DNA from: Olavius sp. associated proteobacterium Delta 1
GTDB taxonomy: Bacteria; Desulfobacterota; Desulfobacteria; Desulfobacterales; JAFDCJ01
Reading direction: 5' to 3'
NCBI GenBank assembly: GCA_902749685.1
Contig: CACVKW010000228.1
Span: 1-64,000, forward strand
DNA: 64,000 nucleotides
Shown here: piece by piece, positions 26,420-34,512 of the stretch
Position numbering within the stretch: position 1 is the first letter of the stretch
Layout of the letters: each line of letters opens with the position of its first letter
Position numbers and translations under genes: made by a program
The notes under the pieces: generated by a model
What the model saw: the letters and a program-made list of their open reading frames with translations, nothing else
Told to the model about the DNA's origin: nothing
Database searches by the model: none

Positions 26420-27967
26420 CTATTTTCTGTACAGATCGTATATCCTTGCAATGTTGTAAGACGGATTATAAACAAAGCCGCCGATATCTGCTCTATGGCC
26501 GGCCTGGTCGTTTACGTCGGCATAAAAAACAGCCACAGCATCGTCGACCAGAATCTTTTGGGCCCTGCTGTACAGTTCGGTTGCCCTGGCTTTGTCAATA
26601 CCCTCGGCGGCCGCTCCGTCATCAACCAGTTTGTCATACTCCGGATTGGCGTAATGGGACAGGTTGAATAAGGCCTTTTCCTCCGTCCGCCATAAACCGA
26701 TCAGCCAGTCACTGGGAGTCGGATAAGTCGGCCACCAGGCCATGGACTGAATGTTGGGGGCGGTCTCCAGTTTTTTGGCCTTGTCCCAGATGGTGCCCCA
26801 GGGTCCGGGCAGCAACTCCACGGTGATGCCGACTTGAGCCAGGTTGGCCTGCAGCATCTGGGCCACGTTGCTGTAAACCTGGCTCGTACCGATATAGGCA
26901 ATGGTTATTTTCAGCTTGTCTTGGGGGATGCCGCTTTCTCCCACCAATTTTTTGGCTTTTTCCAGATCAAAATTATAAATCCGCAGGTTGGGATCATGAC
27001 CCCACATGGTGGCCGGAATGGGGCCGCTGGGGATGGAACCACCGCCGTTCAAAACGCCGTTGATCACGCCCTGGTAATCGCAAGCATAGCTGATGGCCTG
27101 ACGGATTTTCAGGTTGTCGGTCGGAAATTTTTTGACGTTGATCAGGTACATATAATTTTTCCAGGATGGCGGCGTCTGCATATTGACCGCCGGATACTTC
27201 TTCAAACCGGGAATGGAATCGATGGGAATCAGCGAAGCAAAATCAGCCTCGCCGCTTTTGAGCATCTGGACCTGGGTGGATTTTTCGGTCACCACCTTGA
27301 GAATGACCCGCTTGAAATTCTTATCCTTCCAGCCGCCCCAGTAATCTTTGAAGGCTGACAGAACGGTCTGCTGGCTTTTCTCCCAGCTATCGAGTTTGTA
27401 AGGACCGGTGCCGACCGCGTTGCCCTGCATGAACCAGTCGGTGCCCTTCTCGCCGGCTTTGGGTGAATACATCCAGGCGCAGTACTGGGCCGAAGCGATG
27501 ATGTCAATCGGAGCCGGGTACTTGAGCAAAAACTGAACGGTGTGATCATCGGCGACTTTAACCTCTTTGACCGCCGCCCAAATGAAGGCCGCGCCCTTAC
27601 CCATTTTCTTGTTGCGGTCGATGACGTACTTCACAGCCGAGGCATTGAAGGGCTCGCCGTCATGGAATTTAACCCCCTTGCGCAGATTGAAGGTCCAGGT
27701 CAAGCCGCCATCGGAAGTGGACCAGGAAGTCGCCAGTCCGGGCAGAATCAGCGGCTCCTCACCAGGGGTATTGTAATTAGTCAGGCCTTCGTAAACCTGG
27801 CGCAGCATAAACACTTCAAGGGAAAAGGCGATGGCCGGATCCCAGTCCTTTACGTCACCGTAACTGGCAAATACAAAGGTATCTTTATTAGCTGCATCGG
27901 CGGTCAAAACAGCGCCCGGCACAGCCAGGGCCGCAACCAAAAATAAAATCAAAATACTCTTTTTCAT
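26420..27967 (-). CDS. Peptide ABC transporter substrate-binding protein (SBP family 5)
   Basis: 515 residues from ATG 27967 (RBS AAAGGAGG). A Sec signal peptide is clear (KKSILILFLVAALAVPGAV, cleavage probably after TADA). The family 5 pattern follows: DWDPAIAFS, GLATSWSTSDGGLTWTFNLR, VKFHDGEPFNA and QAISYACDYQGVINGVL. It binds peptide-like ligands in the periplasm and delivers them to OppBC. It is the first gene of the operon that includes GntR, amidase and P1 peptidase, so the ligand may be an amide, acylated amino acid or unusual peptide. Ligand is not predictable from sequence. Confidence 0.92.
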   Translation of the reverse strand: MKKSILILFLVAALAVPGAVLTADAANKDTFVFASYGDVKDWDPAIAFSLEVFMLRQVYEGLTNYNTPGEEPLILPGLATSWSTSDGGLTWTFNLRKGVKFHDGEPFNASAVKYVIDRNKKMGKGAAFIWAAVKEVKVADDHTVQFLLKYPAPIDIIASAQYCAWMYSPKAGEKGTDWFMQGNAVGTGPYKLDSWEKSQQTVLSAFKDYWGGWKDKNFKRVILKVVTEKSTQVQMLKSGEADFASLIPIDSIPGLKKYPAVNMQTPPSWKNYMYLINVKKFPTDNLKIRQAISYACDYQGVINGVLNGGGSIPSGPIPATMWGHDPNLRIYNFDLEKAKKLVGESGIPQDKLKITIAYIGTSQVYSNVAQMLQANLAQVGITVELLPGPWGTIWDKAKKLETAPNIQSMAWWPTYPTPSDWLIGLWRTEEKALFNLSHYANPEYDKLVDDGAAAEGIDKARATELYSRAQKILVDDAVAVFYADVNDQAGHRADIGGFVYNPSYNIARIYDLYRK

Positions 27968-28243
27968 AACTTCCTCCTTTTTGGGGTTGGATCTTGGCGA
28001 AAACGCCATTGGTGATAAAAATGGACCGCCGGTTTAACAGATTAAACCGTGCCCGGAATCGCCAAACCGGCAATCCAACAAACAAATACGTGGTTTGGCA
28101 AAAGCTGGGATATGGTGGATGCGTTTGCCATCATGGGAAAAATCATTCCTAAAATAGAATCACTTTGTGATTTTCTTAGCGCAGACAAACAAAAGGGCGA
28201 TAAAAAGAAATTTCGAATCAGGTGTGCGCGAATTTATTTCCAA

Positions 28244-28275
28244 CTAATATACTAGTATACTAATATATTTGTCAA
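28244..28275 (-). promoter_or_regulatory. opp operon promoter overlapping tandem palindromic operator
   Basis: On the minus strand -35 TTGACA (28270-28275) and -10 TATATT (28246-28251) are 18 bp apart. The spacer and -10 are covered by three tandem 8-bp units of the form CTARTATA (28244-28267, plus strand), with the perfect palindrome TATACTAGTATA at 28248-28259. AT-rich palindromes with GTATAC cores are typical sites of FCD-type GntR regulators, and such a regulator is encoded in the operon. The long leader (28243 to 27968) holds no further obvious element. Confidence 0.65.
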
Positions 28276-28290
28276 GAAAAAAATTTTCTT

Positions 28291-28613
28291 TTGATGCAGG
28301 AAATATCAAAGAGTCTTGCAGGAAGATGCGGGGTTTTGAATATGATGAATCTTTCCTGGCGTGAAGTCGCAGAATCCTTCAAAACCCATGGTGGACAGAA
28401 ATATATATTTATCGGCGGTTTTCCGGAACTCTACGCCAGGCCTGAAATAGATCCTCATTTCTGGCATGCATCATATCTCAGTACGTATTTAGAGGTGATG
28501 AAAATTTAATATCAGGGTATGTTGCTTTTAGAACAGCTCACCCGTATACCATATCCGGCAACATTCAGGCCGTCCCCAGCGTCACAATCGAACAATATAT
28601 CACGGGACACTAA
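28291..28613 (+). pseudogene. Relic of an AAA ATPase / DUF4143 protein
   Basis: Two pieces of the same family are joined. The first (28291-28509) has LMQEISKSLAGRCGVLNM, then YIFIGGFPELYARPEID and ASYLSTYLE, matching the mid part of AAA_14/DUF4143 proteins (SLAGR, GGFPE, YLxTYLE-R). The second, in another frame (28509-28613), has GYVAFRTAHPYTISGNIQAV, matching the extreme C-terminus of the family. The N-terminal ATPase part and most of DUF4143 are gone. Start codon use is therefore meaningless and no product is expected. Confidence 0.7.
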
Positions 28614-28644
28614 TCGTACTCAGCAGGGCTGAGCTTTGCTATCG

Positions 28645-29913
28645 TCATCTTTCCCCCGAACACCAATCCAGGGTAGAGAGTGCAACCGCCTTGGTTGCCG
28701 CAACAAAAGAATCCAAATCGACATATTCATCAAAGCTGTGATAGTTATTGCCGTCGGGGCCAAAACAAATGGAGGGGAATCCGAAGTAGGATGAAAACCG
28801 GTTGTCCAAACCGGCGGTGACACCGGAAACTTCCATTTTTTGGTTGCAGGCGGCTTCCAGACAGGGAAGCACGGTTTGGATAAAAAGATCGTCAGGATCC
28901 TGGTACCAAGGCTCCGTATGCCAGCCGAACCATTCCACCACCGGCGGATGGTCTTTGAGCCAGTCATCAGTCCGGGCCACTTCTTCAATCACCCGCTCGA
29001 CAGTATTCTTGGTCTCAACCATGCTTTCTTGCGGGATAAATGAAATCCGGCATGCCATTTCCGCAAATCCGGCCACAGTCGACACCCAGTCACCGGCCTG
29101 GAGGGTACCGATATTCAGATGGCACGAGCGGCCTTCAACCTTGTGATATAAAGGAAATTTTACCGTCGCAGCCCGCCGCAGGTCCAAGTCCACCATGGCT
29201 TCATACACTTTCATCATCTTGCCGATGGCATTGACCCCCAGATGGGCGTGACCGGCATGGGCGGTCAGGCCCTTGATTTTTACCCGGAAATACAAAATAC
29301 CCGGGTGGCTGATCACGGGCATCATGAACGGTTCGGTGATGATCATGCCGTCGGCGGTATAGCCCTCCATCAAGCAGGCCAGGGTGCCCCCGCCGCCGCC
29401 GGCTTCTTCCTCGACCACGCTTTGCAGCATGACATCACCACCCGGTTCGATACCGGCATTAAGCAGCGCTTTGAGGGCGAACAAATTGGCGATCACGCCG
29501 GCCTTCATATCCACCGCACCCCGCCCGTAAAGACGATTGCCTTCGATTTCAGCGCCCCAGGGGTCATGCTGCCACTGGTCCACCGGCTCGGGGGAAACCA
29601 CATCGACATGACCGTTTAGAATCATCGAATTTTTAGCAGGGTCACCTCTCAGTACCCCGACGACATTCGGCCGCCCCTCAAAGGGCAGTCCGCTTTCAAC
29701 GTAGGCCGAATGCTGTCCGACCGTGCTCTTGTCGGCTTCAAAAGTTTTCACATCCAACCCCAGGCCTTCATACTGCCGCTGCATATAATCCTGGGCCGGT
29801 CCTTCGTTGCCAACCACACTGGGTATCCGCACCAGTTCGGCCAAAGAATCGATCATTTCATCCCGCAGTCCATCGACTGCAGCTTCGATTTTCACCTTTA
29901 TTTTTTCTTCCAT
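28645..29913 (-). CDS. M20 family peptidase/deacylase (ArgE/DapE-like)
   Basis: 422 residues from ATG 29913 (RBS AGGAG). The dizinc site motifs are complete: NGHVDVVSPE, YGRGAVDMKAG, QSVVEEEAGGGG, then the dimerisation domain (GLTAHAGHAHLGVNAI) and a C-terminal FGPDGNNYHSFDEYV histidine segment. Such enzymes hydrolyse N-acyl amino acids or dipeptides. It is the intact counterpart of the relic at 18218-18914, with which it shares the N-terminal pattern (VRIPSVVGNEGPA). Probably works downstream of peptide import. Confidence 0.9.
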   Translation of the reverse strand: MEEKIKVKIEAAVDGLRDEMIDSLAELVRIPSVVGNEGPAQDYMQRQYEGLGLDVKTFEADKSTVGQHSAYVESGLPFEGRPNVVGVLRGDPAKNSMILNGHVDVVSPEPVDQWQHDPWGAEIEGNRLYGRGAVDMKAGVIANLFALKALLNAGIEPGGDVMLQSVVEEEAGGGGGTLACLMEGYTADGMIITEPFMMPVISHPGILYFRVKIKGLTAHAGHAHLGVNAIGKMMKVYEAMVDLDLRRAATVKFPLYHKVEGRSCHLNIGTLQAGDWVSTVAGFAEMACRISFIPQESMVETKNTVERVIEEVARTDDWLKDHPPVVEWFGWHTEPWYQDPDDLFIQTVLPCLEAACNQKMEVSGVTAGLDNRFSSYFGFPSICFGPDGNNYHSFDEYVDLDSFVAATKAVALSTLDWCSGER

Positions 29914-30143
29914 GGTAATAGCTCCTGTCAAAGAAGGGTTGTAGGAAACGGGATTCATTTTAAACCCAGCACTCCTTTACTCCAGAACTTCTGCACTTTA
30001 CATGTCGGCATAACACAAATTGCCACGGATATTCCAATAGCCAACAGTCTTGATTCACACCCCCTGTCATGTCCGAGTTTTTCCGACTTCCGCATTCACA
30101 CTTCCAAATTCAATACCCTCTGACGTCTGTAATCTGTTCATTA

Positions 30144-30788
30144 TTAATATCCCAAAAATTCCCCCACCAACTTCACATGAATCCGGTTTTCAATCATATG
30201 ACCTTCAATCGTGCTCCACATATTGCAAATCCGTTGCGGGGTTCGACAATCCGAACACAGGCCGGTCTCAACACAAGGGTTTTTGAGCCCGTAACGAATG
30301 TTGTTGATCGGCGCGGCATAGTGCTTGACCCGGGCAATGGCAGATTCCAGATCCGGTGCAACCTTATTCATACCGACTACCAGGATTACCTTTTTAGGTC
30401 CGAAGGCCATGGCCGCCACCCGATTGCCCATCCCGTCCAGGTTGACCAGCCGCCCATCCAGGGTAATGGCATTGGTGCTGGCAACCATGACGTCAGCTGT
30501 CAGCCCCTGACGACGAAGTTCCAAGCCTTCTTCGCGTGATAATTCGGGTTGATAGGGATCAATCAGGTTCACTCCAGGTATGGCGGCGATTGCCTCCCAC
30601 AGGCCCAAACCCCCGGCCGTCATCGATCCGCAGCGAAAAACGGTGGCACCCTGCGGGATCATCTCGAGAATCTCGTCTTTGGCTTTAGCCGCGCTATCCG
30701 TATAGCTGCCGGCCATGCGGCGCTTTTCAAGGTTTTTGATGATTTTTTCAGCGACTTTTTCATTCCATACCACCTGGTGCTCATCCAT
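30144..30788 (-). CDS. LUD-domain protein (LutC/YkgG-like)
   Basis: 214 residues from ATG 30788 (RBS AAAGGAGG). LUD features are EIIPQGATVFRCGSMTAGGLG-type strand-loop (here IPQGATVFRCGSMTAGGLG), DVMVASTNAITLDGRLVNLDG, GNRVAAMAFGPKKVILVVG and the NPCVETGLCSDC cysteine segment. LUD proteins take part in lactate or related 2-hydroxyacid oxidation with Fe-S partners, but no LutA/B genes are adjacent. The single-gene form with the C-terminal cysteines is common in anaerobes and its role is unknown. Confidence 0.85.
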   Translation of the reverse strand: MDEHQVVWNEKVAEKIIKNLEKRRMAGSYTDSAAKAKDEILEMIPQGATVFRCGSMTAGGLGLWEAIAAIPGVNLIDPYQPELSREEGLELRRQGLTADVMVASTNAITLDGRLVNLDGMGNRVAAMAFGPKKVILVVGMNKVAPDLESAIARVKHYAAPINNIRYGLKNPCVETGLCSDCRTPQRICNMWSTIEGHMIENRIHVKLVGEFLGY

Positions 30789-30951
30789 AGCTTGCCTCCT
30801 TTGGGTTTTACTCTGAAAAAAACTGTGCACGAATTCGAAAACCCATCATACCCAATGTGATATGAATTACAAATAAAATCATCAGATTTTTCTTTACTTG
30901 CAATCAGAAAAACCCGACAATGGCTAATTAAAAACTTGGAGCAATATCGCC

Positions 30952-32343
30952 TTGACAACCGACACATCTTTGGAAAAATCAGCCCTGTTTGTTGCCACCC
31001 TGACGTCGTTTATGGGACCGTTTACGATCTCTTCGGTCAATGTGGCCCTGCCGACAATTCAGGCGGAATTTTCAGCTGATGCGGTAGTTTTGAGTTGGGT
31101 GGCAACATCGTACCTGCTGGCCATCGCGGTTTTTCTGGTTCCCTTCGGCAAAGTGGCTGATATTTACGGCCGTAAAAAAATTTTCAACCTGGGCGTCATT
31201 ATATATACCTTGTCATCGCTTCTGGCAGCCTTTTCCGTTTCCATTAATATGCTCATTTGCATGCGGATTTTGCAGGGCATCGGTTCGGCCATGTTTGTTA
31301 CCACCGGTATGGCCATCATTACCTCCATATTTCCGCCGGCGCGGCGAGGCCGGGCCATTGGCATTTATGTCTCGGCAGTCTATATCGGGCTGTCCGTCGG
31401 ACCGTTTGCCGGTGGTTTCATCACCCGCTATTTGGGCTGGCGCAGTATTTTTGCAGTGGTCGTACCGTTTGGTGCCGCGTCGGTCTATATGACCATCAAA
31501 TATTTAACGGGCGAATGGGCCGATGCCAGAGGCGAAACCCTGGACATCCGCGGCAGTGTGCTCTATGGTGTCTCAATTCTAATATTAATCTACGGGGCAT
31601 CCCTGTTACCCCGACCTGTTGCCGTATATTTGACGATTGCCGGCCTTGGGGGTCTGGGCCTTTTTATCAGACACGAGCTGCGGATCCCCAATCCGGTGTT
31701 TGAGGTCAAGCTATTTAGTCAAAACCGGCTGTTTACTTTTTCAAGTCTGGCAGCGCTGATAAATTACTCGGCGACATTTGCCCTGACGTTTCTGCTCAGC
31801 CTTTATCTGCAGTATATCAAAAGCATCCCGCCCCAGTATGCCGGATCGATTCTGATTGCCCAGCCCATTGTGATGGCGGTTTTTTCGCCCCTGGCCGGCC
31901 GGCTTTCGGATAGAATTGAGCCGCGCCTGATTGCATCGACCGGCATGATGATCACGGCCATCGGGTTATTCTTCCTGGTTTTTATCGGAGCCGAGACATC
32001 AAACATTTTAATCGTTTTGACCCTGGCCTTTCTTGGATTTGGTTTTGCCCTGTTTTCATCTCCCAATATGAACGCGATTATGAGCTCTGTTGAAAAGAGA
32101 TATTTGGGTATTGCCTCCGGGACCGTGGCCACCATGCGCCTGCTGGGGCAGATGGTCAGCATGGCGGTCGCCATGGTGGTTTTTGCCATCTTTATCGGCC
32201 GGGAGCAGATAACACCCTCTAATTACAGTGAATTCTTGACGAGCGTACGGGTATCTTTCCTGATTTTTTCGGCACTGTGCACCATCGGGATTCTGTTCTC
32301 TTTTTTGCGCGGGGAGTTAAGAGGCAAGGGTCAGCAGGCATGA
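30952..32343 (+). CDS. MFS transporter (DHA2/EmrB-like)
   Basis: 463 residues; TTG start 30952 with GGAG upstream. Conserved features: NVALPTIQAEFSADAVVLSW, the motif A GKVADIYGRKKIFNLG and motif C-like GPFAGGFITRYLGWRSIFAV. Hydrophobic segments suggest about 14 membrane helices, as in drug or organic-compound exporters energised by protons. Its stop overlaps the ATG of a GNAT relic, so the two formed an operon. Substrate unknown. Confidence 0.88.
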   Translation: MTTDTSLEKSALFVATLTSFMGPFTISSVNVALPTIQAEFSADAVVLSWVATSYLLAIAVFLVPFGKVADIYGRKKIFNLGVIIYTLSSLLAAFSVSINMLICMRILQGIGSAMFVTTGMAIITSIFPPARRGRAIGIYVSAVYIGLSVGPFAGGFITRYLGWRSIFAVVVPFGAASVYMTIKYLTGEWADARGETLDIRGSVLYGVSILILIYGASLLPRPVAVYLTIAGLGGLGLFIRHELRIPNPVFEVKLFSQNRLFTFSSLAALINYSATFALTFLLSLYLQYIKSIPPQYAGSILIAQPIVMAVFSPLAGRLSDRIEPRLIASTGMMITAIGLFFLVFIGAETSNILIVLTLAFLGFGFALFSSPNMNAIMSSVEKRYLGIASGTVATMRLLGQMVSMAVAMVVFAIFIGREQITPSNYSEFLTSVRVSFLIFSALCTIGILFSFLRGELRGKGQQA

Positions 32344-32602
32344 TCGCAATAAGAAAGGCAAAACAAAAAGAGTGGGATCAAAGAAAGAAGCGGTTAGACT
32401 TGGCCATAAAGCCATGCAATACAACCTGGTGGTCGTGATAAACACATACGCCGTTGAATGGTGGCAGAAAATGGGGTTTAAAATAATCGGCACCTTGCCC
32501 CGCGCTTTCAATCACAAGCAAATGGGGCCGGTCGATGCGCACGTCATGTATCGACTCCTGAATGATTCGTCCTATTACCAAGAGCAAAAATCATTATCTT
32601 GA
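32340..32602 (+). pseudogene. GNAT acetyltransferase gene with internal deletion
   Basis: ATG 32340 overlaps the MFS stop (ATGA) and opens with MIAIRKAKQKEWDQ, the N-terminus of a GNAT acetyltransferase. After about 14 codons the sense moves to another frame: SKKEAVRLGHKAMQYNLVVV, then AVEWWQKMGFKIIGTLPRAF, the C-terminal end of the same family. Roughly 100 codons with the acetyl-CoA binding Q/RxxGxG/A motif are missing. The product cannot be active. It ends 9 bp inside the convergent PilZ gene. Confidence 0.8.
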
Positions 32603-33346
32603 GCCTTTCACCATGACAAAGGCCGGCTCTACTTTATGGCAGAAGCCGATAAGTTTCAACGAAAACTCCGTGTTTTCAGCCTCGCTGCCCAAAAATTGAA
32701 TCCCGAGTTCGTATCGATGGTCATCCACCTTCCGGGCATGGGCCACCCTGGCCAAAATATCAATTAAATTACCATCGGCGTCAACGGACGTCAGCTGAAT
32801 ATTTTCCGAGAGAATTTCCTGGTAAATTTCAATCTTGGCGCCGAGTGGATTGACATCCAGCGCTCTTGCCATGAAGATGCCCAGATCATTCCCATCTTCG
32901 TCCAAACAACAATAGGAAATTAGATTGTTGGTATCGACTCGCGGGTATTTTCTGCGATCCCGCCCCTTGTCCTGCGAACCTTTAACCATGACAATGTCCG
33001 GCTCTGCTCGATAGCAGACGCCGATCAGTTTTAAAGCAAATTGGGTTTTTTCAACCTCGGTACCCGCAAAGCCGATCCCGATTTCATATCTGCCGTCTTC
33101 GATTTTGCAACTATGGGCGACCCGGCCCTTGATTTCAATCAAGGTGTCATCCGAGTCGACTGAGTTCAACCGGATCATTTCTGATTCTATTTCTTGGAAT
33201 GTTTCAATTTTTACCCCGACCGGACTCACGTCTAGCACCCGTGCCATACAATGATCCAATTCGTTTCCATTTTCGTCCAAACAACAATAGGCAACTATAT
33301 TGCTGGTGTCGACTCGCGGATATTTTCTGCGCTCTTTGTCCCCCAT
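32594..33346 (-). CDS. Tandem PilZ-domain protein
   Basis: 250 residues made of two repeats (about 1-120 and 128-250) so similar that a recent internal duplication is evident: RRKYPRVDTSNIVAYCCLDE versus RRKYPRVDTNNLISYCCLDE, and near-identical ends (EPDIVMVKGSQ / EPAFVMVKGSR). Each carries the PilZ arginine motif RRKYPR; the second motif is DVSPVG in repeat one and DVNPLG in repeat two, where the usual Ser is Asn. PilZ domains bind cyclic di-GMP and control motility, adhesion or polysaccharide. No membrane segment is seen. Confidence 0.85.
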   Translation of the reverse strand: MGDKERRKYPRVDTSNIVAYCCLDENGNELDHCMARVLDVSPVGVKIETFQEIESEMIRLNSVDSDDTLIEIKGRVAHSCKIEDGRYEIGIGFAGTEVEKTQFALKLIGVCYRAEPDIVMVKGSQDKGRDRRKYPRVDTNNLISYCCLDEDGNDLGIFMARALDVNPLGAKIEIYQEILSENIQLTSVDADGNLIDILARVAHARKVDDHRYELGIQFLGSEAENTEFSLKLIGFCHKVEPAFVMVKGSR

Positions 33347-33449
33347 ACTTTCATTATCGGCCGCTGAAAGATTTTCCTTGAGAAATTTATTGCATTTATG
33401 ACCTCATTTTTTGTATTTTAATCTAATCGGTGCCTCATTGATCCTCAAA

Positions 33450-33477
33450 TTGAATTCCCTCATAAATATGTTATAAT
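33450..33477 (+). promoter_or_regulatory. Candidate sigma70 promoter for the HDOD gene
   Basis: TTGAAT (33450-33455), 16-bp spacer, perfect TATAAT (33472-33477), about 57 bp before the HDOD start codon. Confidence 0.55.
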
Positions 33478-33533
33478 AATAATTCTTTATTCAAGTACAA
33501 GTTGCTGTTAGGTCGTGAGAGGAAAAAGCGGAT

Positions 33534-34412
33534 ATGGCCGATTCAGGAGACAACGGACAGATCAAAAACGATATACCGGATAAGATTATTCGGAAAGTGT
33601 CAATATTTCCGAGCATGCCTCAAGCAGTCATAAAGCTCCGGGCGCTTCTCACGGAAGAGGATGTGTCGTCCGATGAAATAGTGGGAATTTTGCGTCACGA
33701 TCCGGGGCTTGCCGCCAATGTTCTCAGATTGGCTAATTCTGCCTATTTTGGCATACCCAATAAAGTCAGCACGCTCAAGCATGCCGTTACGTTATTGGGA
33801 GTCGAACGGTTTGCCCAGATTGCAGTTACTGCCAGTATGAACAAAGTAATGGATCGTGCGGTTGACGGCTACGGACTATCCCCGGGAGAACTCTGGCTCC
33901 ATTCGATCGCGGTCTCATCTACCGCTGAGGCATTGGCAAAAAATAAAAAATTGGCTGGCCACCATGATTTTTTTTCACCGGCGCTGCTCCATGATCTGGG
34001 AAAATTGGTCCTGGGAGAATTTGTAAAAAAAGAGCTGCCAGAAATCGAGAGACTTGTTGCCAAAGGTGTGCCTATTGCAATCGCCGAAAAAGAGGTTCTT
34101 GGAACGGATCATGCTGAAATTGGAGCATTAATTTTAAGCAAATGGCGATTGCCAGGTGATCTGATCAATGCGGTTCGGTGGCACCACTATCCGGAAGGTG
34201 TAGAACATTCAAATCTGCACCCGGAAATTGTCTATTTAGCCAACTTATTGTGTCAATCAAATGGTGACCGTGAACCAGCTGAAGGGGAGCTGTTTTTGCC
34301 GTATTCTTCAGTGCTCGACCGATTGAGTATTAATTATGAGCAATATAGAGCATTTGCTGAAACGGCTCGCAGCTGGATGAAAAAATTGTCTGATACCCTT
34401 ACCTTTGATTGA
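33534..34412 (+). CDS. HDOD-domain signalling protein
   Basis: 292 residues; RBS GAGAGGA. The HDOD core is well preserved: SIFPSMPQAVIKLRALL, LRHDPGLAANVLRLANSAYFG, HAVTLLGVERFAQIAV and LLHDLGKLVLGEF, then WHHYPEGV. HDOD proteins resemble HD phosphohydrolases but usually act as scaffolds or outputs in c-di-GMP and chemosensory signalling. It is divergent from the tandem PilZ gene, with which a common signalling theme is possible. Confidence 0.9.
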   Translation: MADSGDNGQIKNDIPDKIIRKVSIFPSMPQAVIKLRALLTEEDVSSDEIVGILRHDPGLAANVLRLANSAYFGIPNKVSTLKHAVTLLGVERFAQIAVTASMNKVMDRAVDGYGLSPGELWLHSIAVSSTAEALAKNKKLAGHHDFFSPALLHDLGKLVLGEFVKKELPEIERLVAKGVPIAIAEKEVLGTDHAEIGALILSKWRLPGDLINAVRWHHYPEGVEHSNLHPEIVYLANLLCQSNGDREPAEGELFLPYSSVLDRLSINYEQYRAFAETARSWMKKLSDTLTFD

Positions 34413-34512
34413 AAGGAATTTATCGGGCTTTTGAACGTAGTCGCCAAAAAAATTCCAGCGCTATCTGAATCGAAGGCACATCGCTGCTAACAGCATCCGC
34501 CCAGCATTAAAC

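Noticed and set aside
25891-26667. 258-codon plus-strand frame opposite the oppB/oppA junction
   Set aside because: Shadow of two well-supported transporter genes; the translation is rich in Gln, His and Arg with no domain.
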